From positions 1 to 21,246 of the forward strand of contig CAKZXL010000768.1 of the NCBI GenBank assembly GCA_937883885.1: a stretch of 21,246 nucleotides of DNA, in the 5' to 3' direction. Made by a program: the position numbers and the translations under genes. The notes under the pieces are model-generated. The model ran no database searches and was not told the origin of the DNA. It was given only the letters and a program-made list of their open reading frames with translations. Positions 14,899 through 21,246 of this stretch are shown here, one piece after another; positions within the stretch are counted from its first letter, which is position 1; the number at the start of each line of letters is the position of its first letter. The DNA comes from an uncultured Aquincola sp. (lineage in GTDB: Bacteria > Pseudomonadota > Gammaproteobacteria > Burkholderiales > Burkholderiaceae).

Positions 14899-15908
14899 CG
14901 CATCACACGCCTTTGCTGGAAGTGCGCGGCCTGCGCACCTGGTTCCACACCCCGGCCGGCGTGGCCAAGGCGGTGGACGGCGTCGACCTGACGCTGCACC
15001 GCGGCCAGACGCTGGCGCTGGTGGGCGAAAGCGGCAGCGGCAAGTCCGTCACCGCCGCCTCCTTGCTGCGGCTGGTGCCGCCGCCCGGCCGCATCGAAGC
15101 CGGCCAGGTGCTGCTGCAGGGCACCGACCTGCTGCAACTGGACGCCGCCGCGCTGCGCCGTGTGCGCGGCGGCCGCATCGGCATGGTGTTCCAGGACCTG
15201 TCGGCGCTGAACCCGGTGCAGACCATCGGCGCGCAGATCGCCGAAGCCGTGCAGCTGCACCAGCCACAGCTCGGCCGGCGCGCCGCCTGGGAACGCGCGC
15301 TGCAGTTGCTGGCCCAGGTGCGCCTGCCCGACCCGACAGCGCAGGCCCGTGCGGTGCCGCACCGGCTGTCGGGCGGCCAGCGGCAGCGGGCGCTCATTGC
15401 GCTGGCGCTGGCCGGCGAGCCCGAGCTGCTGGTGGCCGACGAGCCCACCACCGCGCTCGACGTGACCACCCAGGCCGAGATCCTGGCCTTGCTGGCCGAG
15501 CTACAGCGCAGCACCGGCCTGGGCCTGCTGCTCATCACCCACGACCTGGGCGTGGTGGCCCAGGTGGCCGACCGCGCGGCGGTGATGTATGCCGGCCGCA
15601 TCGTGGAAGAAGGGCCGGTGGCCGAGCTGTTCGCGGCGCCGCGCCACCCCTACACCGCCGGCCTGCTGGCTTCGGTGGCGCTGGAGCAGGTGACGCCCGG
15701 CAGCCGGCTGCCCGAGATCGGCGGCACCGTCCCTTCGTTGCTGACGCTGCCGCCGGGCTGCGCCTTCGCGCCGCGCTGCGCCCAGGCCAGCCCACGCTGC
15801 CAACAGGCCGCGCCGCTGCTGCTGCAGCACGGTGGCCGTGCCAGCGCCTGCCACCATCCGCTGGCACCGGCGCGGGTGGAGGCCGTTGACGAGGCCTGGG
15901 CCGCATGA
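14895..15908 (+). CDS. Peptide-type ABC transporter ATPase, DppD/OppD-like
   Basis: A 337-residue ATPase. Walker A is GESGSGKS (44-51), Q-loop Gln100 in MVFQD, signature LSGGQ (158-162), Walker B LLVADEP (178-184), D-loop TALD and H-loop His216 in ITHD. The C-terminal oligopeptide-transporter extension carries four cysteines (289, 295, 302 and 319, in GCAFAPRC onward), the pattern linked to an iron-sulfur or metal site in some DppD/DppF proteins. It pairs with the DppF-like ATPase encoded next, with a 4-bp overlap at 15905. Confidence 0.94.
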   Translation: MTHHTPLLEVRGLRTWFHTPAGVAKAVDGVDLTLHRGQTLALVGESGSGKSVTAASLLRLVPPPGRIEAGQVLLQGTDLLQLDAAALRRVRGGRIGMVFQDLSALNPVQTIGAQIAEAVQLHQPQLGRRAAWERALQLLAQVRLPDPTAQARAVPHRLSGGQRQRALIALALAGEPELLVADEPTTALDVTTQAEILALLAELQRSTGLGLLLITHDLGVVAQVADRAAVMYAGRIVEEGPVAELFAAPRHPYTAGLLASVALEQVTPGSRLPEIGGTVPSLLTLPPGCAFAPRCAQASPRCQQAAPLLLQHGGRASACHHPLAPARVEAVDEAWAA

Positions 15909-16861
15909 GTACACCCACGCCCCTGCTGCAACTCAACGCCCTGGCCAAGCGTTACGCCGGCGCGCCGGGCGCCGCGCCGCGTGCGCTGGACGGCATCGAC
16001 CTGCACATCGGCCGCGATGAAACCCTGGGCCTGGTCGGCGAAAGCGGGTGCGGCAAGTCCACGCTGGCCCGCGCGGTGATGCGGCTGGTGGACGTGGACC
16101 AGGGCCGCATCGTGTTCGATGGCGAGGACATCACCCACCGCAGCCGCCGCGCGCTGGCGCCGCAGCGCGCCCGCATGCAGATGGTGTTCCAGGACCCGTA
16201 TGCCTCGCTCAATCCGCGGCTGACGATCGGCCAGGCGCTGGAAGAGCCGCTGCGCGTGCAGCGCCGCGGCGCGAACGGGGCCGAGCGGCGCGAGCGGGTG
16301 CAGGCCATGCTGGCCCGCGTCGGCCTGCGGCCGGAGATGGCAGCGCGCCACCCGCATGAGTTCTCGGGCGGGCAGCGGCAGCGGGTGGCCATTGCCCGCG
16401 CGCTGATGCTGGAGCCCGAGCTGCTGGTGTGCGACGAGGCGGTGTCGGCCCTGGACGTGTCGGTGCGCGCCCAGGTGCTGAACCTGCTGCTGGAGCTGCG
16501 TACGCACTTCGGGCTGGCGGGTCTCTTCATCTCGCACGACCTGGGCGTGGTGCGCCACATGGCCGACCGCGTGGCGGTGATGTTCCGCGGCCGGGTGGTG
16601 GAACTGGCTGCGCGCGACAGCCTGTGGCGCACGCCCCTGCACCCCTACACCCGCACGCTGATGGCGGCCACGCCCGGCCTGCAGCGGCGCAGCCTGCCCA
16701 TCGCCGCCGCGACGGCGCCGACGCCGGGCGCGGCAGGTGCGCCCACCGAAGGCTGCGCCTTCCGCCACCGCTGCCCGCTGGCCAGCAGCCGCTGCCGCAC
16801 CGAAGCACCCACGCTGCAACGGCTGGACGGCGATCACCACGTCGCGTGCCACCACGTTTGA
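15905..16861 (+). CDS. Peptide-type ABC transporter ATPase, DppF/OppF-like
   Basis: A 318-residue ATPase, the second nucleotide-binding subunit of the peptide-type importer. Walker A is GESGCGKST (45-53), Q-loop Gln96 in MVFQDPYASLNPR (a block typical of DppF/OppF), signature FSGGQ (153-157), Walker B LLVCDEA (173-179) and SALDVSV. Walker B ends DEA where DEP is more usual; the catalytic glutamate is kept, so activity should be normal. The C-terminal four-cysteine pattern (284, 290, 297, 315) is present. The gene closes the importer; the next gene starts 21 bp downstream. Confidence 0.94.
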   Translation: MSTPTPLLQLNALAKRYAGAPGAAPRALDGIDLHIGRDETLGLVGESGCGKSTLARAVMRLVDVDQGRIVFDGEDITHRSRRALAPQRARMQMVFQDPYASLNPRLTIGQALEEPLRVQRRGANGAERRERVQAMLARVGLRPEMAARHPHEFSGGQRQRVAIARALMLEPELLVCDEAVSALDVSVRAQVLNLLLELRTHFGLAGLFISHDLGVVRHMADRVAVMFRGRVVELAARDSLWRTPLHPYTRTLMAATPGLQRRSLPIAAATAPTPGAAGAPTEGCAFRHRCPLASSRCRTEAPTLQRLDGDHHVACHHV

Positions 16862-16882
16862 CACTGAACCCGAGGAAGTACC

Positions 16883-17734
16883 GTGACCCCCACGTTCCGT
16901 TTTCAACCGCGCCGCCACCTGCTGGCGGCCACCCTGCTGCTGGCCGCAGCGCCACTGTGGGCGCAGGCCCAGGCGGCCGAGCCGCTGCGCATCGGCTTCA
17001 TGCCCGGCCCTTACCGCGATGCCTTCCGCATCGGCATCGAGCCGCAGCTCAGGCAGTTGGGCTACGAGGTGCAGTACGTCGAGTTCAGCCAGGGCGTGCA
17101 GCCCAACGACGCGGTGGAGCGCGGCCAGATCCACGCCAACATCTTCCAGCACACCGTGTACCTGGAGGCCAGCAACCAGCGGCAGAAGTTCGACCTGGTG
17201 CCCATCGTGCACGTGCCCACGCCGCCGATGGGCCTGTACAGCAAGCGCTGGAAGTCGCTGACCGAGGTGCCGCAGGGTGCCACCGTCACCGTGCCTTCCG
17301 ACCCGGTGAACACCGCCCGTGCGCTGCGCATCCTGGAAGCGGCCGGCTGGGTGAGCCTGAAGCCCGGCGTGGACGCGGCCAGCGTGTCCGAGCGCGACAT
17401 CACCCGCAACCCGCGCCAGCTGAAGATCGTGCCGCTGGATGCGGCGCAGGCGCCGCGCTCGCTGGACGATGCCGACCTGGCCGCCATCCAGGGCAACTTT
17501 GCGGTGGCCTATGGCCTGAGGCTGACCGAAGCCTTGAAGCTGGAAGACATGACGCTGCCCTACGTGAACGTGGTGGCCGTCAAGCGCAGCAACCAGAACG
17601 CCAAGTTCGCGCGCGACCTCGTGGCCGCCTACCAGTCGCCGCAGTTCCAGCAGGCCTTTGAATCCAACCCGGCCTGGAAGGGCTACCGCCTGCCCGACTA
17701 CTTCAAGCCGGCCAGCGTGGCGGCCAAGCCATGA
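16883..17734 (+). CDS. MetQ/NlpA-family substrate-binding protein
   Basis: A 283-residue periplasmic binding protein of the D-methionine-type (MetQ/NlpA, Lipoprotein_9) family. It starts at a GTG with a GAGGAAG site at 16871-16877. The signal peptide ends in AQAQA at about residue 31; there is no lipobox cysteine, so unlike E. coli MetQ it should be soluble in the periplasm. Family blocks include QYVEFSQGVQPNDAVERG, HANIFQHTVYLE, TVTVPSDPVNTARAL and QGNFAVAYGL. The family binds methionine and related compounds. No MetN or MetI gene is nearby, so it is an orphan component that may share another permease, or may supply substrate to the DszA-like monooxygenase whose gene overlaps its stop codon (ATGA at 17731). 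Binding of a methionine-like thioether is inference from family and context. Confidence 0.88.
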   Translation: MTPTFRFQPRRHLLAATLLLAAAPLWAQAQAAEPLRIGFMPGPYRDAFRIGIEPQLRQLGYEVQYVEFSQGVQPNDAVERGQIHANIFQHTVYLEASNQRQKFDLVPIVHVPTPPMGLYSKRWKSLTEVPQGATVTVPSDPVNTARALRILEAAGWVSLKPGVDAASVSERDITRNPRQLKIVPLDAAQAPRSLDDADLAAIQGNFAVAYGLRLTEALKLEDMTLPYVNVVAVKRSNQNAKFARDLVAAYQSPQFQQAFESNPAWKGYRLPDYFKPASVAAKP

Positions 17735-19071
17735 GCGGCGTGCCCGCGCGGCGCCAGTTGAAGCTGGGCGCCTACTTCACCGGCTCGGCGGTGCAGGGCG
17801 ACAGCTGGCGCCACTCGGCTTCCGACATCGATGCCGCCTGGAACGTGCAGCGCTACGTGTCCTATGCCCGCAAGCTGGAAGCCGCCTGCTTCGACGCCCT
17901 TTTTTTCTACGACAACGTGTTCGCCGCCACCGACCCGTCCACGGTGGCGCAGAGTCCGCAGGCCCCGCGTTGGGAACCCATGGTGCTGCTGTCGGCCCTG
18001 GCCATGGCCACCGAGCGCATCGGCCTGGTGGGCTCGGTGAGCACCAGCTACAGCGAGCCCTACAACGTGGCCCGCGCCTTCGCCTCGCTCGACCACCTGA
18101 GTGGCGGGCGCGCGGGCTGGAACGTGGTCACCTCCACCGGCGGCGGCGAGAACTTCAACCTCGACGCCCACCGCCACCATGGCGCCCGCTATGAGCGCGC
18201 GCATGAGTTCGTCGACGTGGTCACCGGCCTGTGGGACAGCTGGGCCGACGACGCCTTCGTCACCGACAAGGCCAGCGGGCGCTGGGCCGACCCGAGCAAA
18301 CTCCATGTGCTGAACCACCGCGGCCAACACTTCCAGGTGCGCGGCCCGCTCAACGCGCCGCGGCCGCTGCAGGGCTGGCCGGTGATCTCGCAGGCCGGTG
18401 CTTCGGAAGACGGCAAGGCCCTGGCCGCCCGCGTGGGCGAGATGCTGTACACCGCCGCGCAGGACATCGACGAAGCCCGGGCGTTTTACGCCGACGTCAA
18501 GCAGCGCGCCGCCGCGCTGGGCCGCGGCCCCGAGCAGCTCCACATCCTGCCCGGCGTGATGCCGGTGATCGGCCGAAGCCAGGCCGAGGCCGACGACAAG
18601 TGGGGCGAACTACTGCAGGCGCGCGATGCCGACGTGGTGCTGCGCGCGCTGAGCAGCTACGCCAGCCTGGGCATCGACCTCACGCGGCTGCCGCTGGATG
18701 CGCGGGTGGAACTGCCCGACGAGATTCCGCTGACCAACAGCCACCAGAGCCGGCAGAAGCTGCTGGTGGACTGGATACGCAAGGAGCGGCCGACGGTGCA
18801 GCAGCTCTACACCCGCTGGAGCGCGGGCGGCCACCGCATGTTGGTGGGCACGCCGCAGGCGATTGCCGACGACTTCGAGCACTGGTTTTCCACCGGCGCG
18901 GCCGACGGCTTCAACGTGATGTTCAGCAGCACGCCCGGCGGGCTGGACGACTTCACGCAGCTGGTGGTGCCGGAGCTGCAGCGCCGCGGCCTGTTCCGAC
19001 GCGCCTATGAGGGCCGCACGCTGCGCGAGCACCTGGGGCTGGCGAGGGTGCCGAACCGGCGCTTCAGCTGA
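17731..19071 (+). CDS. NtaA/SnaA/DszA-family FMNH2-dependent monooxygenase
   Basis: A 446-residue luciferase-like flavin monooxygenase, the usual length for the NtaA/SnaA/DszA group. Blocks typical of that group are LKLGAYFTGSAVQ at the front, DALFFYDNVFAATDPST, STSYSEPYNVARAFASLDHLS, the RAGWNVVTS segment near residue 129 followed by NFN, and RYERAHEFVDVV. Members oxidise nitrilotriacetate, pristinamycin precursors or dibenzothiophene sulfone (DszA, which opens a C-S bond), always with FMNH2 from a separate reductase. Here the organosulfur context favours C-S or sulfur oxidation. The start overlaps the MetQ-like stop by 4 bp, so binding protein and enzyme are coupled. It is the last gene of the operon; no clear terminator follows in the 102-bp gap before the next (convergent) gene. 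Confidence 0.92.
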   Translation: MSGVPARRQLKLGAYFTGSAVQGDSWRHSASDIDAAWNVQRYVSYARKLEAACFDALFFYDNVFAATDPSTVAQSPQAPRWEPMVLLSALAMATERIGLVGSVSTSYSEPYNVARAFASLDHLSGGRAGWNVVTSTGGGENFNLDAHRHHGARYERAHEFVDVVTGLWDSWADDAFVTDKASGRWADPSKLHVLNHRGQHFQVRGPLNAPRPLQGWPVISQAGASEDGKALAARVGEMLYTAAQDIDEARAFYADVKQRAAALGRGPEQLHILPGVMPVIGRSQAEADDKWGELLQARDADVVLRALSSYASLGIDLTRLPLDARVELPDEIPLTNSHQSRQKLLVDWIRKERPTVQQLYTRWSAGGHRMLVGTPQAIADDFEHWFSTGAADGFNVMFSSTPGGLDDFTQLVVPELQRRGLFRRAYEGRTLREHLGLARVPNRRFS

Positions 19072-19173
19072 GCGAGTGCGCGAAAGAAAGGAGATACGCC
19101 AAGCCAAGCAGGCGATCAGCCGAGAACGTGCCCCAAACGACGGTCCGACCCGAAGACCGGGCCAGCAGCGCGA

Positions 19174-19914
19174 TCAGACTGCGACGTTGGCAGTGATGGC
19201 TGATCGCCGCGCGGGCATGTCGTCCCAGGTCCTCCCATGGAGCAGGCGGCCGGTCCTGTCCTTCCTGACCCCGCCCCACTGCTTGAAGAAGAACAAGCTA
19301 CGCGAGCGCTCAGCCTCGAGGCGAATCTCGTCGACCCAAGCAGGCTCCATTGGCCTTGCGCCAGGCCCTGACTCTCCGCCGACAATCGCCCAGTGGATGC
19401 CTTCCAAGTTAAGGCCCCCGAGTGAGCCGATCAGAGGTTCACATGAAAGAAACTTCACTTTCGCAGGTACGCGCCGCAGATCGTCGACCCGGTTGAGCGC
19501 TCGACCGTCTTCGACGCTTACGCCCATCCACACGTTGTCGGGCCAGTGCAGTGAGGGCGCCAGTTCCAGTAGCCGCGTCGACCGCTTCGTCAGAATCTGG
19601 TAGGTGTGCTGCGGCGTTGCCGCCATTGTGCGGAAGACCGCGCCAATGAAGTCCGGCGGGACGTCGTCCTGAAACAGGTCGCTCATCGAATTAACGAAGA
19701 CCGTCTTGCCTTTCTTCCACCGTAGCGGCTGGTCCACCAGATCCCAGTGAAGAGTCGGCTGGAACTCGTTCTCATATCGTGCGGAGCCCATCGCCTTCAG
19801 CCGCTTGGCCATCCGCTCGGCATAGCAATGCTTGCACCCCTGGCTGATCTTGTAGCAGCCAGTGACTGGGTTCCAGGTCACCTCGGTCCACTCAATAGTC
19901 GAATACGTGCCCAC
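19174..19914 (-). CDS. DUF5131 / phage Gp37-Gp68 family protein (three-Cys motif)
   Basis: A 246-residue protein of the DUF5131 (phage Gp37/Gp68) family. The best start is the GTG at 19914, which has a GAGAGGAG site six bases upstream; a TTG at 19932 would add six residues but would place that ribosome site inside the gene. The N-terminus holds the family signature STIEWTEVTWNPVTGC followed by three cysteines at 20, 27 and 30 (C-x6-C-x2-C), which resembles a radical-SAM-type cluster site. Other blocks are FVNSMSDLFQD, QILTKRS, NVWMGVSVED, FLSCEPLIG and IVGGESGPGARPM. The biochemical role is not established to my knowledge; the family is often carried by phages and other mobile elements. It lies 43 bp downstream of TcmP, its usual partner. 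Codons are noticeably more A/T-rich than in the sulfur genes. Confidence 0.92.
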   Translation of the reverse strand: MGTYSTIEWTEVTWNPVTGCYKISQGCKHCYAERMAKRLKAMGSARYENEFQPTLHWDLVDQPLRWKKGKTVFVNSMSDLFQDDVPPDFIGAVFRTMAATPQHTYQILTKRSTRLLELAPSLHWPDNVWMGVSVEDGRALNRVDDLRRVPAKVKFLSCEPLIGSLGGLNLEGIHWAIVGGESGPGARPMEPAWVDEIRLEAERSRSLFFFKQWGGVRKDRTGRLLHGRTWDDMPARRSAITANVAV

Positions 19915-19920
19915 AAGATG

Positions 19921-19928
19921 CTCCTCTC
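19921..19928 (-). promoter_or_regulatory. Ribosome-binding site fixing the DUF5131 start
   Basis: GAGAGGAG on the minus strand lies six bases before the GTG at 19914, with no comparable site before the upstream TTG at 19932. Confidence 0.6.
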
Positions 19929-19957
19929 GCAAGCCGCGATTATCGGGCTGCGGACCC

Positions 19958-20812
19958 TCAGAAAAGCTCGCCGTTAGGCGAACGAGCCACGTCAGACCAC
20001 AGGCGGTTGGCCAGTGGGTGCCGACTGAAGAACACCAGCCGATAGATCGGGGCCTTCCGATCCGACGTGATCAACGGCATCTTCTCGCTGAACTCAAAGC
20101 ACAAGCCCTTGATCAGACCGCACCAGTAGTCGAAAAAGGCCTCTCGCACCGAGCTGCGCGCCATGGTGGATGGGTCTATGGCCTGGGACCATCCTGGCGC
20201 CGTGTCGTCGAAGCGTCCTCGCCTGAACTCCATGTCGACATTCCTCGCGAGGTCCATCGTGCTGAAGTGAACGGCAAAGTCAATGGTCTGCAGGGTTGCC
20301 AGCTTCTTGATGATCTCGAACGACAGGAATTGGAGGTTGTATGGGTCAAGATAGGCAAGGCAAAAACTCCTGCGGGGCACCCTGTCCAGCACGTGATCAA
20401 CCGTCTCAGCAGCCACGCCAGGGAAGCCTTCCACGGTCGCTCCAGCAGCCTCAAGCCTTGCGCAACATGCGTGCACTCGCGTGGGCTCCTTGTCCGCGAT
20501 CAACATCTTGGTGAACTGAGCATTTGGCTGTATCGCCCCTTGCCTCCAAGCAACCAGCGCCCCGCCATCTCTGGTGGCAGACTCGCCTTCCACCTGTACG
20601 CGACCGGGCCCGCTGAAGAGATCGATGTAGACGCGGTGCGGCCAGTTGGCCCGGGCGCCATGAGAAGCCTGTATGAAGTCCGCCAGGTATCGGTGTTTGT
20701 TGTTCGGAACCCATGAGCCCACCCCCTTGTCGTTCGGACCGCGCTCGACATCAAGGTGAGGATGAGTGTCGGGATAGTGGAGAAGGTACGACCTCTTGTC
20801 GGTGCGAGTCAC
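19958..20812 (-). CDS. tcmP: Three-Cys-motif partner protein TcmP
   Basis: A 284-residue protein recognised as TcmP, the usual genetic partner of DUF5131 three-Cys proteins. The frame is open up to an ATG at 21058, but the first 80 or so residues look non-coding. The GTG at 20812 has a GAGGGAG site at 20819-20825, so it is the preferred start. Family traits are SWVPNNKHRYLADFI (about 33-47), YIDLFSGPGRV (62-72), DGGALVAW and LAYLDPYNLQFL (152-163). The DLFSGPG and LDPY blocks look like the SAM-binding and catalytic motifs of Rossmann methyltransferases; this is my reading, not a known activity. TcmP and DUF5131 form a two-gene module, 43 bp apart, of lower GC than the surroundings, consistent with horizontal acquisition. 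Function is unknown; a modification or defence role is speculative. Confidence 0.87.
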   Translation of the reverse strand: MTRTDKRSYLLHYPDTHPHLDVERGPNDKGVGSWVPNNKHRYLADFIQASHGARANWPHRVYIDLFSGPGRVQVEGESATRDGGALVAWRQGAIQPNAQFTKMLIADKEPTRVHACCARLEAAGATVEGFPGVAAETVDHVLDRVPRRSFCLAYLDPYNLQFLSFEIIKKLATLQTIDFAVHFSTMDLARNVDMEFRRGRFDDTAPGWSQAIDPSTMARSSVREAFFDYWCGLIKGLCFEFSEKMPLITSDRKAPIYRLVFFSRHPLANRLWSDVARSPNGELF

Positions 20813-20818
20813 GGTCAG

Positions 20819-20825
20819 CTCCCTC
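20819..20825 (-). promoter_or_regulatory. Ribosome-binding site fixing the TcmP start
   Basis: GAGGGAG on the minus strand lies six bases before the GTG at 20812, which makes the shorter TcmP reading much more likely than the ATG at 21058. Confidence 0.6.
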
Positions 20826-20947
20826 AATGGCACGATGAATGCTGCCAGAGGCGGTAACAGGCAAACCAAGGTCAATATTGACGCAGGCCGCGGCGTCGGG
20901 ACCTTCCACCGAGACGCTGACTCTCCACTTGCAACCAGCAGGGCCGC

Positions 20948-20976
20948 CGACCGGCTTTTTAGCCGCGAGCCGGTCG
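20948..20976. repeat. Short inverted repeat upstream of tcmP
   Basis: CGACCGGC (20948-20955) and GCCGGTCG (20969-20976) are exact reverse complements around a 13-bp loop. An alternative tighter hairpin pairs CGGCT (20952-20956) with AGCCG (20961-20965) around TTTT. It could be an operator, or the end of an acquired segment; nothing decides between them. Confidence 0.4.
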
Positions 20977-21124
20977 TTCTCAGCCACAACAGCGCCACTG
21001 GCCAACTGATGGCGGTTCGCACCGGTTTAACCTGCTTGTCAAGAGAGAATGTCGTCATGCCCTGGTTACTTCCGGTGAAGCCAACAAGCTTGCGCTTGCG
21101 CCGGACCCCACTTTGCTGCCACCA

Positions 21125-21246
21125 ATGGCCTGCACTCCCCCAGCAATCCCTTCGCCGCAGCTCACACCACCCACCGTCACCTTCGCCCAGGCCTTCCGCT
21201 TCTGGCTGAAGCTGGGCTTCATCAGCTTCGGCGGCCCGGCCGGGCA
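21125..21246 (+). CDS. chrA: Chromate transporter ChrA (5' end only)
   Basis: The last 122 bp open a rightward reading frame ([11 protein letters not shown] at the front) whose residues 22-40 read [18 protein letters not shown]. The segment [15 protein letters not shown] is the hallmark of the first repeat of CHR-family chromate efflux proteins, inner-membrane transporters that expel chromate and use the same fold as sulfate-like anion carriers. The gene runs off the window; full-length members have about 400-450 residues. The ribosome site before the ATG is poor, and an in-frame TTG at 21113 is possible. It marks the return to GC-rich DNA after the TcmP module. Confidence 0.85.
   Translation, partial: MACTPPAIPSPQLTPPTVTFAQAFRFWLKLGFISFGGPAG

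Larger units (their letters stand above)
20813..21124. other. Intergenic region between tcmP and chrA
   Basis: These 312 bp separate two divergent genes and should contain both promoters. On the minus strand TTGACA (21037-21042) resembles a -35 box, but no good -10 follows at 16-18 bp. Open frames cross the region on both strands, including the in-frame upstream extension of tcmP, yet none has a recognisable protein family. An inverted repeat lies at 20948-20976. I see no tRNA, integrase remnant or insertion sequence end. Confidence 0.5.

Noticed and set aside
15650..17212. 520-codon open frame on the - strand opposite the ATPase and MetQ-like genes
   Set aside because: Antisense to three clearly coding genes; no recognisable domain.
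19072..19173. Possible bidirectional terminator between the DszA-like and DUF5131 genes
   Set aside because: The two genes converge here, but I found no strong stem followed by a T-run on either strand.
21037..21042. TTGACA on the - strand as the -35 box of a tcmP promoter
   Set aside because: No acceptable -10 hexamer is found 16-18 bp downstream, and it lies about 225 bp from the chosen start.

Overview
The window looks like chromosomal DNA from a high-GC betaproteobacterium, most likely a Burkholderiales of the Rubrivivax/Leptothrix/Aquincola/Ideonella type. This is inferred from the very GC-rich third positions, the Ala/Arg-rich proteins and a PEP-CTERM exported protein. No rRNA, tRNA, CRISPR array, transposase or integrase was seen.

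Positions 1-19071 form a large organosulfur uptake and C-S bond cleavage locus. A leftward operon (2642 down to 1) encodes a DszC/SfnB-like acyl-CoA dehydrogenase-fold protein, a Gln-type thiol dioxygenase (cysteine / 3-mercaptopropionate dioxygenase family) and a multidomain rhodanese that runs off the window. A divergent rightward operon (2819-8032) encodes an SsuD-like flavin monooxygenase, an SsuA/TauA-like binding protein, an SsuC-like permease with an N-terminal extension, an SsuB-like ATPase and a membrane-anchored c-type cytochrome. The 176-bp space between these operons carries a perfect 10-bp inverted repeat.

A small leftward pair follows (9307 down to 8046): a PEP-CTERM exported protein and a short unknown gene. 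Divergent from it is a long rightward operon (9507-19071), with many ATGA stop/start overlaps: a class II aldolase-like protein, a second SsuA-like binding protein, a complete Dpp/Gsi-type peptide ABC importer (binding protein, two permeases, two ATPases), a MetQ/NlpA-like binding protein and a DszA/NtaA/SnaA-type flavin monooxygenase. The promoter region of this operon carries a motif resembling the one at 2702-2737, which suggests one regulator for both halves. The inferred job of the locus is to import several classes of organic sulfur compound (sulfonates, and perhaps thioethers, sulfur amino acids or S-containing peptides) and release the sulfur as sulfite. No flavin reductase for the two-component monooxygenases is in the window.

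From 19072 to about 21124 the sequence is visibly richer in A/T. It holds a two-gene leftward module unrelated to sulfur: TcmP (three-Cys-motif partner protein, with methyltransferase-like motifs) and a DUF5131/phage Gp37-Gp68 protein with the three-cysteine motif. This pair looks acquired. The window ends in the first 40 codons of a rightward chromate transporter gene (chrA).
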